The position numbers and the translations under genes are program-made. DNA of 64,000 nucleotides from Caprella mutica (Eukaryota; Arthropoda; Malacostraca; Amphipoda; Caprellidae): positions 1 to 64,000 of the forward strand of contig CANNZV010001626.1 of assembly GCA_947561585.1 (NCBI GenBank). Direction: 5' to 3'. The notes beneath the pieces are model-generated. The model had not been told where the DNA came from and searched no databases. It worked only from the letters and a program-made list of their open reading frames with translations. This document shows, one piece after another, positions 37,436-47,998 of this stretch. Each line of letters starts with the position of its first letter. Position 1 is the stretch's first letter.

Positions 37436-38385
37436 GGTAGCCGGTAAATTGCACGAAAACAATTGCTCGGATGGACAATTACTCAAACGACCATTACTCG
37501 AAAAACAATTGATCGAACGAACAATTGACCGAATGAACGATTGCTCGTATAACTAGTTGCTCAATTGAACAGTTGGTCAAATGAATTAATAATTAATTAC
37601 TAATTTGAAACAATGATGATTAGGTGCGGCTAATCAAAGAGATTTCATTTCATAATTATCTGACTTTCGACAAAATTTATCTAATTAACAATTGCTCACA
37701 TATTCAAATTCCGAATAATCAATTGCTTGATGAAAAAGATGAGAAAAAGTCAACCATATAATGGACACCAAAAAGAGAAAATTTAAAAAGTGGTACGAAT
37801 ATCAGAGCTCATGCTAAATATGTAGGGAAAACCGCTCCCTTCTGTTATCGGCATTTCCCATAGTCCGAGTTGCTAAAACCTAACAACCCTAACCTAGTCC
37901 CAAGGATATCTCGTCAGAACCCACTGAAGCTATTGACTGGCAAAAAAAAAACGAAAATTTTAATTCACAAAATAGCTGCAGTATTACTGTTCAATAAAAA
38001 TAAGAAAACCGGGAAGATTAAAAATTTAGAACAGTATTATGATTAATAGTAGTAGTGATTAAAAAAATGAAATTCAGTTATTATAAATTACTAATAATTG
38101 GAAACCATGACGGTTAGGTGCAGCTAATTGAAGTGAACCAACTTCATATAACTGACTTTTATTAATTTGGACACTGTGAGCAATTTGATCAATCGAGCAA
38201 TTGGTAATTCAAGCAATTGTTCATTCGGTCAAATTTTTGTTTGTTCGAGCAATAATTGTCTTTCGAGTAATTGTCTTTCGAGCAATTGTTCATTCATGCA
38301 ATTGTTCATTCGAGCAATGGTTTTTCGAACAACTTTTACGAGCAATTGTCTTTCGAGCAATTGTTTTCGAGCAATTTACCTAGAA
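37436..38385. mobile_element. Nested fold-back element with AATTGCTCG units
   Basis: Inserted in the pogo-type element: an 11-bp direct repeat CCAGTATATTG flanks it (37425-37435 and 38386-38396). The ends are inverted repeats (GGTAAATTGC, then ACGAAAACAATTGCTCG on the left; the complement on the right). Both arms repeat a degenerate ~12-15 bp unit with AATTGCTCGAA as core; about a dozen copies lie in the right arm (38180-38385). The centre (37600-38150) is AT-rich with no gene. It also contains GTTAGGTGCAGCTAAT-type blocks in both halves, near 37620 and 38111. Confidence 0.72.
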
Positions 38386-38835
38386 CCAGTATATTGAACC
38401 ATCCTACGTATAGTAGAACCCTGTATAGTGAACTACCACGTATAATGAACAGGTTTTATCTAGTCTGCCATAAAATATCCGTTATAGTTTTCTATCTACA
38501 TTTCTAAGGAGTAAGTTTTGCATAGCGAACAAGTTTTAGTTAATTGTAGTCAGTTCTACAGCTTTTTAACATTAATTTAAATCAATACAAGTTTGATTTA
38601 AAATAAATCAAGTTATTTTTAAAATAAGTCAAGTTATATTTAAAATAGTTCAACTTTAGTTTAAAATAGTTCAACTTTAATTTTAAAAAAGTTCAAGTTT
38701 AATTTAAAAAAATGAGGTTTAATTTAAAAATTAAATTCTATGGGCTCTCGATATCACACATAGGAAGCTCTGCACTAATATCATTATATTAGTAATGGGA
38801 GGGAATGAGATCATGAGAGTATACCTTAAACAGTT

Positions 38836-39475
38836 CTTTCATTGCCCACCCTATTCTTTCATTGCCCACCATAATCTTTCATTGCCACCTTAATCTTTCA
38901 TTGCCCACCATAATCTTTCATTGCCCACCATAATCTTTCATTGTCCACCATAATCGTTCATTGCCCACCATAATCTTTCGTTGCCACCTTAATCTTTCAT
39001 TGCCCACCATAATCTTTCATTGCCCACCATAATCTTTCATTGCCCACAATAATCTTTCATTACCCACCATAATCTTTCATTGCCCTCCATAATCTTTCAT
39101 TGCCCACCTTAATCTTTCATTGCCCACCATAATCTTTCATTGCCCACCATAATCTTTCATTGCCCACCATAATCTTTCATTGCCCACCATAATCGTTCAT
39201 TGCCCACCATAATCTTTCGTTGCCACCTTAATCTTTCATTGCCCACCATAATCTTTCATTGCCCACCATAATCTTTCATTGCCCACCATAATCTTTCTTT
39301 ACCCACCATAATCTTTCATTGTCCACCATAATCTTTCATTGCCCGCCCACCATAGTCTTCCATTGCCCACCATAATCTTTCATTGCCCACCATACTTTTT
39401 CATTGCCCACCATAATCTTTCCTTGCCCACCATAATCTTTCATTGCCCACCATAATCTTTCATTGCCCACCATAA
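38836..39475 (+). repeat. 20-bp satellite, ~31 copies
   Basis: The unit TTTCATTGCCCACCATAATC is repeated about 31 times with scattered changes (19- and 24-bp variants occur). A higher-order pattern is visible: the variant run CGTTCATT, then TTTCGTTGCCACCTT, appears at about 38954 and again at about 39193. It sits in the loop of the inner inverted repeat. It is not a CRISPR array, because there are no spacers. Confidence 0.93.
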
Positions 39476-39670
39476 AATTCCATTATTCACTTCTCTCATT
39501 TCAATCCTCTCCTCTCACTAAATTCTCACTTCTCTCATTTCACTCACTTCTCTCCTCTCATCTAACTAAATTCTCACTACTGTCATTTCATTTCTCTCAC
39601 TTCTCTTATCTTAATTCTCTCCTCTCACTAAATTCCCACTTCTCTCATTTCACTACTCTCATGATCTCAT
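39476..39670 (+). repeat. Low-complexity TCTCACTTCTCTCATTTCACT tract
   Basis: Degenerate pyrimidine-rich repeats with a TCTCATTTCA core separate the 20-bp satellite from the right inner arm. Confidence 0.75.
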
Positions 39671-40746
39671 TCCCTCCCATTACTAATATAATGATATAAG
39701 TGCAGAGCTTCCTATGTGTGATATCGAGGGCACATAGAATTTCATTTTTAAATCAAACTTCATTTTTTTTTATAAACCTGAATTTTTTTTAATTAAAATT
39801 GAACTAATTTAATTAAATTAAAGTTGAACTATTTTAAATATAACTTGATTTATTTTAAACATATCTTGACTTATTTTAAATTAAACTCGACTTATTTCAA
39901 ATTAAACTTGAATTGTTTAAATCAATGTTAAAAAGCTATAGTTAAGTTGAGTCCTTAAAAATTATGTACCTTGTGTAATGAAATAATATTTTTAATAGAA
40001 AAGCCTGTATGATAATGTTTTTTTTTACAGGTAATGGTGAAAAATGGTAAATCACACGTGCTTAATGAATTAAAATATTTAAAAAGGGAGAAATGGTTTA
40101 AAATTACATGAAAACGTGACATAATAAAAAAAAACTCTAAAATGGTGTAAATTTTGAACAACTTTTGCAAAAGTACAGCTTCTACTAAACCATAATTTGA
40201 GTCTGTCTCATTAGTAACCTCCTTATATAGTTTGAATAAAAGTGAAATACTTGAATTTTTAAGACTATTGTTAACAAATTTTGTGTAGTGTGCCATAAAA
40301 TAGTCTTCAGTTTTCTATGCATCTCTTGTCACGTATAATGAATAATCCCTCTATAGTGAACTAGTGGTAGTTCACTATAGAGCAGTTCTACTGTATCATA
40401 AATCATACAAATCTGAAGATGATCTGAAAGTCAAATCTTTCTGAAATCAATATTTGTTGTCTCCTATTCTTATCGGAAGCTCTATCATTTTTTATATACC
40501 AAAGATATTTAAATGTAACCAGAAATGTTCTACCCGTATTTAAAGAATGGAAAAGAAATTAGGTAACTTACATTTACACTTTTCAATTAATGCTCAATCC
40601 TAACACTTTCTGTCAACATTTCACATCTGTTCAATTCTCTTACGGTAAACCTTAGGGAATTGAACGCAAAGGAGTCCCTGAGGGCTAAATGCAATTCTGC
40701 TTCATTGATGAGCGAAGGAATTCACACGGTACAGGAGTGTACTATA

Positions 40747-40774
40747 CAGAGTGGCGCAAAAAAAAGGAAACCTA
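40747..40774 (+). mobile_element. mariner/Tc1-type end, left orientation
   Basis: CAGAGTGGCGCAAAAAAAAG is preceded by TA. In reverse complement, the end at 45091-45122 starts CAAGGTGGCACAAAAAATGA and is also bordered by TA. The two may bound one 4.38-kb non-autonomous element, or be independent relics. Confidence 0.35.
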
Positions 40775-40839
40775 TATTTAAATAGATTTATTTTACAAAC
40801 TACTAAACGCTAGATATATTTCAAAAAATCTATTTTGTT

Positions 40840-40939
40840 TAATATTAGAGGTTATTTAAACTCTGCGTTGAAGGTTTTTTTCAGTTTTCCGAAAACTGAA
40901 AAAACCTTCAACTAAGAGTTCAAATAATCTCTAATATTA
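40840..40939. repeat. 100-bp palindrome with almost no loop
   Basis: TAATATTAGAGGTTATTTAA at the left and its near-complement at the right meet at GTTTTCCGAAAAC. The arms are about 48 bp with a handful of mismatches. It could extrude as a cruciform or make a hairpin RNA. Confidence 0.85.
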
Positions 40940-41178
40940 TGGATTTCCCGTTGAGTTTGAATCTTTTGAATCTATTTTGTTTGTTTATCTTTCCTGCATC
41001 TATCTTTAGAATCTATTTGAAGTAATAACTAAAATAGAATATCCTGCAGCGAATTAAAAAGATGGAAATAAAAAGTGCTTGATTCAGAAGTGTTCGTAGC
41101 AAAATTAATGTAAATATAGGAATTAATTCAAAATTGTTCGGAGAGAAAATCCCAAATATCTCCCATATTCTGCAGACT

Positions 41179-41472
41179 GGGAATGAACCAATGGTCCAAT
41201 TGAATTACCGGATGCTTATTTAGTTATTTTCCTTTACTAATTACCGAATGGAATGTTAAGAATTAGTATATTTGTAAACTATGATTGTTTATGCCTATAA
41301 AAATATATTCGTTGATTAGAAGAAACTGGTACCTATCTTACAATGAATATATTTTTATAGACTTATAGTCATAAACCAACATAGTAGGATAGTTTACAAA
41401 TATACTAATTAGAAATATTCCATTCAGTAATTAGAAAAGAAAAATAAGCATCCGGTAATTGGTTCATTACCC
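41179..41472. repeat. ~290-bp hairpin MITE-like element
   Basis: The left arm begins GGGAATGAACCAAT and includes ACCGGATGCTTATTT, a TATATTTGTAAACTAT block and ATAAAAATATATTC. The right arm carries the reverse complement of each in order. The arms are about 140 bp and diverged by substitutions and indels. No terminal transposon motif or target duplication is clear. Confidence 0.75.
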
Positions 41473-41892
41473 TACCATATTAAAAATATTTTGAAATAAA
41501 AATTGTGTGCTGAAATAAAAATTGCTTGTTACAAACTTACAGTTTGATTTGTCGGTTTGTAAATTTAAAATTGTAGAGTCAAGGATCTTAATTTATTTTC
41601 AAATCGGTGATTTACAATTTTTCAGTAAAATTATGTTGCTGTTTATGGTGTTCGTGTTCCGAGTTAAATTAATGTTTATTCTAAATTTCTAATTAGCCTA
41701 TTAGGTTAGGCATCTCTCAACAGAGAGATAGATTAATCTCTCTGTTGGAGTTTAGCAAACTTTAAAATATAGTAATAACTAATAAGTTAATGGGTTTTAG
41801 GAACTGTATAATTCGCAGCATTTAGCCTCTAAAATTCATCTGTTAGCCTGATGTATTTTCCAGAGTGGACAGTTAGGCCAGTCTGCACAATA

Positions 41893-42028
41893 TGGGACAT
41901 TTTAACATTTTCTGTGTGAACAATCCTTAATTTCCTCCTATATTTACATGTATTTTACTGAGAACAGAAGCCAAAATCGAGGATTTCTTGGAGAACACTT
42001 TACCAGATCCTGCAGTCTGGAGGTTAGG
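41893..42028 (+). repeat. Dispersed repeat, copy 2 (copy 1 at 21-162)
   Basis: See the copy at 21-162. This copy lacks the AGCTACTTAC block. Similarity may extend left: CTCTAAAATTCATCTGTTAG near 41827 resembles CTCCAAAATTCATCTGTTGG near 1204. Confidence 0.65.
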
Positions 42029-42557
42029 TAGAGGAATGAATACAAAATTAATATTTTGTTATATTCTGAAGACTGGGTTAATGACTTGATCGTTATCTCG
42101 AAAATATCATTATTTCATGTGTAGGGCTGTACCAATACCATAATTATTGCCGATACTGAATGATCGAGGATCTAGTAATTTATTTCTTCATTCAAATACG
42201 TTAATTTATCTCTATTTGTTTCCTTCCATTTTATCTTTTCCATTTACGGTAGCTAATTAATTGTTATCTCATCAATGTAGCCGAACTCCATTCTAACATG
42301 GGTTTCGTCTTATTTGATAATAACTATTATAAGTATCAATTCTCATGATTGCAAGGGATTCATGGAGCTACGAGGACAATGAAACAACACATTATAATTA
42401 ATTAAATTCAATATTGATAATATTAATTCATGACATCACACAGAAAGGTTACTCTTTGTATTTATGAAGTGCATTATACAACTGAACAATCAACCAAGAC
42501 ATTTTTCCAATCCACATAATAATTAATGAGAGGCTAGAACCCAAGATACTTATACAT

Positions 42558-42680
42558 TAGTGATGGGACGATTAATCGGAATCGTATCGGAATAATCGAA
42601 GAATCGGGGTTTTTCAAGGTATCGGAATCGGAGTACCAAAATTTTAGGGTGATTCTGATACCTAAAACGATTATTTGTGT
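42558..42680 (+). mobile_element. Possible hAT-type end (TAGTGATGGGACGA)
   Basis: TAGTGATGGGACGATTAATC, followed by several ATCGGAATCG units, resembles the termini of hAT-type elements in insects. No matching opposite end or transposase was seen in the window. Confidence 0.3.
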
Positions 42681-44158
42681 ATTATATGTTACATGGTAAT
42701 ACGTATATTTGTCCTGTAAAAGTTGAAATTTATTATGTATTTTTAGATGAGGTCAAACACAATACTCCCAATAAGTTAATAAGTAGTTAAATAATATTTT
42801 TTACTGTAAATTAAATTAAATATATTCCAGACTTACAATAGGCTAACTTTCAACTTAATTTAGGTTTTTATCTATTATTTAATAAGTATTTACATTAAAG
42901 GTCCTGTGTCCCCTCCAATCAATTTTTTATCATTTATATCAATGAGGCTAATGCTTCTAAAATTTTGCTGCAAACCCCATGCAATTTGAAGGTATATTTA
43001 TAACTAATTTTTTATGGTTTTAAATTTTTTTATAAATAAAACATTACAAAACCAATTTTACTTCCGACTTACTAATTTTCAGTCAGAAGAAAAAGAATGT
43101 AGCTACACAGCCTACACTGTTTGTTATGAACAGGATACAGTAACATAGGGTATGGTAATCAGCTGATTGAATCTATAGTTTGACGTGACCACCGGGTGAC
43201 TCAAAATGGCGACTCTGACCACACTTTGAAATATGGAAAAACCTACTTAAACTTAATCACTTTTAAATTGAAATTTTTTATCAATTACTAACTAGGCATT
43301 GGTTAAATTGTATTTCCATTATTTTTTTTCTTATTTGTTATTCATAGGAATTACAATTTAGCAGTTAACTAGCACTAGTTTAGGCTCCTAGGTAGCCTAT
43401 TTTCAAGACCCTATTTTTTCTAGATAAGTTAAAGTAATGAACAAAAAAATAATCTTAACAATATGTTTAATTCATTTCCATATGGATGATGGTAGTAGTA
43501 AAAATTAAATTCTACCATTTTTCATTTAATTGAAGTTTCAGTTATTGACTCTTTCATTCATGCATGCTTTCAAAACGTGCATTTCTTTATAGAAATCACT
43601 TTGTAAAATTTAGATGGTGCGGTAAATCAGTTCTAAGAGTTCGAGCCTAAAATGAATCGTAAAACGATGATATTTTAAATCATATATAACAATTCGGTGA
43701 AATTTTTCTTTTGTGATGTCTAATCCATTCCATCTACTTGATATTTTTGGATTCTGATTATGCTGATCATGAACAAGATCGACTCTTGTTTTTTTTTTTG
43801 CAATTTTTACCGATTTTCTTTTTTCACTTCAGTTCCCTATTAAACATTCCAAAGAAAACGTACAAAATTTTTCATTTTGCTGTGACAACTATAAGTCAGT
43901 GTGGGATTGAATAATGGAGGGGATGAAATTAGGGTGAGCCACAGTACCCCTCCACTGCTATAGTGGGCTTAGCCCCCCATTTTTGGTAGATGGCTTCGTC
44001 GTTGGCTTGGGGACCTTTGAGTTCTCTGACAGAGACGAAAAGCTCCCTTTTTTTTTTTTGCTTATGTTTTTGATTTTTTGTGTTTTTATAATTTTAACTT
44101 TTTTTGTTTACTCCATTATCTCGGGCACTTTTTTGCTCAAATAAAACTCGCATTCAAT

Positions 44159-44395
44159 CTATGGACTCAATGGGGGTTGGTCCTACAGAAAAATTTGTAG
44201 AAGCTAATATGTTTGGCTCGAAATTAACTAGATCAAAAAAAAAGTGAAAAAATGAAATAAAATTGTATAAATTGAATAAAAAAAATTTGAGATTGAAATT
44301 CAAAAAAAGCTCATTAAACGATGTAGGTAATTCCCAGTTAAACTTATTAGCTTCCATAAATATTTTTGAAGGACCAACCCCCATTGAGTTCATAG
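44159..44395. repeat. ~237-bp palindromic segment
   Basis: CTATGGACTCAATGGGGGTT at the left end is mirrored by the complement at the right end. The arms run about 110 bp to an AT-rich centre. Reading frames on both strands therefore give the same peptide piece (VGPTPIE), a sign of the palindrome and not of a gene. GC-rich sequence follows (GGCCCCCACGGGGGAGG, about 44423). Confidence 0.75.
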
Positions 44396-45090
44396 ATTTT
44401 TCGTGGGGGGGAACAGGTTTTTTGGCCCCCACGGGGGAGGTGTACCCCAAAATGAAAAATTTGCAGGAGCAGCTTCGAAGATTTGGATCATTCTACACCT
44501 TATGTCAAAATCTCAGCTCAATCGGACGAGAATTATTGGTAGCTAGCTAAACCACGAGACGATCCCTTTAATGTTTTCAAGACGTGTTCGTTCTGTTCTC
44601 CTGTGACATGATCGCTTTTTGTTCAAACTGAAAGTGTTTTTTTCAGTTTTGAACTTATGAACATTTGTCCATATGGTCTATTTAACTGACGAAGATCTTT
44701 CCAGAAAGCATTGTTCAAAATGATACTGAACCTGTTTAAAGCTTCCAGTGTTCAAATAACTTAATTCTTTTGAAAGATGCATTTGAAGGTTTCGAATAGG
44801 ATATAAAAATTAACGGCGAACTGATTTAATTAAAGGTGTCAATTTTATCTCAATTAACAACTTTAGTTTTTACATCCATATAAAATGAATTTTACCTATT
44901 TTATTTTATTTTTTGTATATTTCGTCCTCGCGCAAGCCCTTTTTATCTCCTTGTTTTTTAATTCGCAGCAGGATGTTCAATTTTGTCGTAACACTAACAG
45001 ATTTTAAACATAAGATGCAGAAAAAGCAAACGAACAAAACAATGATTAAGAAATTTTTCAAGCTTTAATAGTTTGAAAAATAAACTAATG

Positions 45091-45122
45091 TGAAAATGGA
45101 TTTCATTTTTTGTGCCACCTTG
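45091..45122 (-). mobile_element. mariner/Tc1-type end, right orientation
   Basis: Near-identical to 1291-1324 and bordered by TA at 45123-45124. In reverse complement it starts CAAGGTGGCAC, comparable to the end at 40747. Confidence 0.4.
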
Positions 45123-45124
45123 TA

Positions 45125-46389
45125 GAGGAAATTCCCCGAATTACCATAGTATTATTTTCGATGAACATTCTCCATATATGTATCAAGTAGAACAGGAATC
45201 AAATAACATACATATAAGCAAAAATAGAAAGAAAATTACCTAGATATCAGAAAATAGTGATTGAATTCCATAACTTCATTGAATTCATTAATTTTCCGGA
45301 TCATTAATATTTGTTCAATTTATCCTCTACAGACTTTTCATTTCCAAAAACAATAAATCAACATCTCCATTTTGAGGACAATGTAATACAAATAAATAAC
45401 AATAACAAATCATCAGCTGTGAGAATTTCCTAACACAAATCTTATAAGGAAAAAACCCACATTATCATGAAAAAGAATTGAAAAAATGAATAATTCAGGA
45501 TGCTAGGTTTCTGAAGATGGTTCGTTCCTATGCATGCAAACAGGTTTTAGTCGGCAGGACAAAGGAGGTCAACTCATTTATTTTGGTGAAAATTATGATT
45601 CTTCAATAACTGTCTCTGTTCTATTCTACTATATACAGTTATACACTTCTACCCTTCTTGTCTTTTGAAATTAGTAAAATATAATGAAAGTATTATAAGA
45701 GTAAATTAATTCTGAAAACCAAAGCCAAAATCGTAAAAGTTACACGAATAAGTTTTTTTATTTTGCAAAGTTACATTTACCATACAATTTCCAGAAGGAT
45801 CGATCCAAAAATAAATCTGTTTTCAAAAGTGGGTTAATGTAATTCAATTATATATGTGTTGATGATAAAATTCAAATTAATTAAACTGGATAAATGGAAA
45901 ATGATACAATATTAAATATGAACAATGAAAGTGAAGTACATATTTTCAGTAGAGGAGGTATTGTAATTTCAAATTATCTTCTTGATTATCAGACTTATCT
46001 TTTTCTCACCATTTTTTTTTCAATAAGTGTAATAAATTTGCTTTTGTGACCTAATGTGAATCAAATAGCCTAGATAAATATTTAACCTTAACATAGAATC
46101 TCAATAGTCGCAGTCAATTCAATCGAAAAAGAATCAGCGGAATAAATGCCACATTTTCCAATCAGTCCAATGGAAAAGTTCCTTCCTGCTGTACATTGAA
46201 TATCAAATTAAAGCAATCAGAAAAACATATACAGTTTTTTTTTTGCAGAGTAAGGGAGGGAATTCCCGTCCACAGCAATAACTGACTCAAGTAACCGAGA
46301 GTCGTTTCGAACGATCAAAAAGAATTACCACCAATAGTCAGTGACTGTAAAATATAATACGAAAAATATTTGGTATAAGTGTGAATGTC
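45125..46389. other. Gene-free AT-rich stretch
   Basis: No coding region or repeat recognised. Confidence 0.4.
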
Positions 46390-47040
46390 GGTGTCTGGGT
46401 AATTCGCCGCAGAAAATTCATTGAAAAGACAACATGCTGTTAGGACAATTGTTATGAGCTAGGACAATTCTCCGCTAGGTCAATTCACTGCCAGAAACAC
46501 TCGAGGTGTGATTTATGTTGTACCGCCGGATTCATCATTATAAATATTAATTAATCATCGAGTTCTAAATTTATTATTAATTATCAAAATTATCATTTTT
46601 TCAGTCCCATTTGAAAATGGTTTCGTTTTTATTTCAAAGTTAAATGAAATATATTTTCAAAAAACAAATAATCTAAACATATAATCTAGTGCGTGTTGTA
46701 AATAAACAAGAAATGTTTGTTCGTTCTGTTTGAAAGTATTTTGCTAAAAACTGATTCAGGTGTCTTCTTTATACGTTTAATGACCTGTACAAATTTCTTC
46801 AGTTTATACATTTTATCACCGAGATAGTATAACGACAAAAGAAGCAAATAAAATAAAGAAATTTGTCAACTATTGTTTTACGTCAATCTACCTTGTTTAA
46901 ATTTAAATTATTTTTGAATGTATGCAAATGATGTATACTCCGGTAAAATATAAATCATGCGTGAAGTTGTCCTAGCAGGGAGTTGTCCGCGCGGTGTATT
47001 GTCCGGCGACGAGTTTTCGTAGAACTGTGGATTTTATAAA
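46390..47040. mobile_element. Fold-back element with GGACAATT units
   Basis: The left arm (46390-46560) carries TAGGACAATTGTTATGAGC, TAGGACAATTCTCCGC and AGGTCAATTCACTGCC. The right arm (46925-47040) carries the inverted forms (GTTGTCCTAGCAGGGA, GTTGTCCGCGCGG, ATTGTCCGGCG). The arms also pair internally (GATTTATGTTGTACCG against the complement of CGGTAAAATATAAATC). The ~360-bp centre is AT-rich and has no gene. Confidence 0.68.
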
Positions 47041-47111
47041 TATTTTGTTATAATATAATAGTCTCAGTAGTTAATCAAGTTTCCACTAACTTCTTCTTTG
47101 TTCATTTTTTT

Positions 47112-47338
47112 ATAACACGTTGACTGCGTAGTGGTACAAATGTATACCATTGTCAATATTTTGTACCAAATTAAATTGAGATAATACATATGTACCACAA
47201 TTATAGCACTGTTTCTATCATACAGACAATATCAATAGATACACACAGAGGTACTCAGCTCATCTTGCTATTGTATGACATGTAATGCAGAAGCAATAAC
47301 GTGAACTTATAATTTTGGAATTGTAGTCAACGTGTTAA
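47112..47338. mobile_element. piggyBac-type MITE
   Basis: The ends read AACACGTTGACT on the left and AGTCAACGTGTT on the right as a perfect 12-bp inverted pair. The right end is followed by a TTAA (47335-47338), the piggyBac target site; the left has ATAA, a one-base variant. Its 227-bp length and lack of a frame fit a non-autonomous piggyBac element. Confidence 0.5.
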
Positions 47339-47998
47339 ACAATATTTGAATAATAATTAGTTTAAATTATCTGATATTTGTCATGAAATTAATGTATATA
47401 ATTACAATTTTCAGTTAAATTATTTTCCACAATTTTGTAACCATTGAATTATTAATAGTGACATATAGTGAATTTAGTATACCACTACCTTCTTGTTTCC
47501 GCTTATAATTTGAAACCGTAGCATTTGTATTTATTTCTTCTCTCAGAGAAATATGTAATTGAGATGTTTCAAATTACTATATTAAAGGCGCTAAATTTCT
47601 CTTAGACTCGACGGCTTGGAAACTGAGTTCAGAAGCAGTTAGTGGGAATGGGACAGAGATCGTAAATATTTAATTTAAATGGGAATGGAGTTGGAATGAA
47701 TTGAAGTAGTGTAGGCAAATATATTATTCTACAATAAGATACACTATTGTCGACAATTTCTGTTTCAAAATAGTTTGTTCTGCCATATAGTTTCGATAGC
47801 GGGAAATAGAATTGAAATATTTTGAGGACAATCGAGGTACGTTGTGTGCTTGACGTCACAACAACAACACTATAAAATCATATTAAAGACATTTGAAAAA
47901 ACATAATATGATAAAAACAGTCTATTTATTTCTATTAATGAAAACAGTAATGGATCCAATCATGTTACTCACACTGCCAAAACTTAATTTTATATTTA

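Larger units (their letters stand above)
37400..40393. mobile_element. pogo-type inverted-repeat element, composite
   Basis: The ends are CAGTAGAACTCCTC on the left and the complement of CAGTAGAACTGCTC on the right, each bordered by TA (37398-37399, 40394-40395). These features fit pogo/Tigger-type ends. The unit AGTAGAACCCTGTATAGTGA recurs sub-terminally at about 38412. Inner arms (38552-38822 and 39656-39945) are also inverted repeats and contain ~22-bp tandem units of the TTTAAAATAAGTCAAGTT type. They enclose a 20-bp satellite. A second fold-back is nested near the left end. No transposase is present, so it is non-autonomous. Confidence 0.7.

Noticed and set aside
38836..39475. Regular 20-bp repeats that could suggest a CRISPR array
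   Set aside because: There are no unique spacers between units, no cas genes, and the context is eukaryotic; it is a satellite.
44154..44550. Open frames of 95-98 codons on both strands sharing VGPTPIE
   Set aside because: The shared peptide on both strands is a consequence of the palindrome at 44159-44395.
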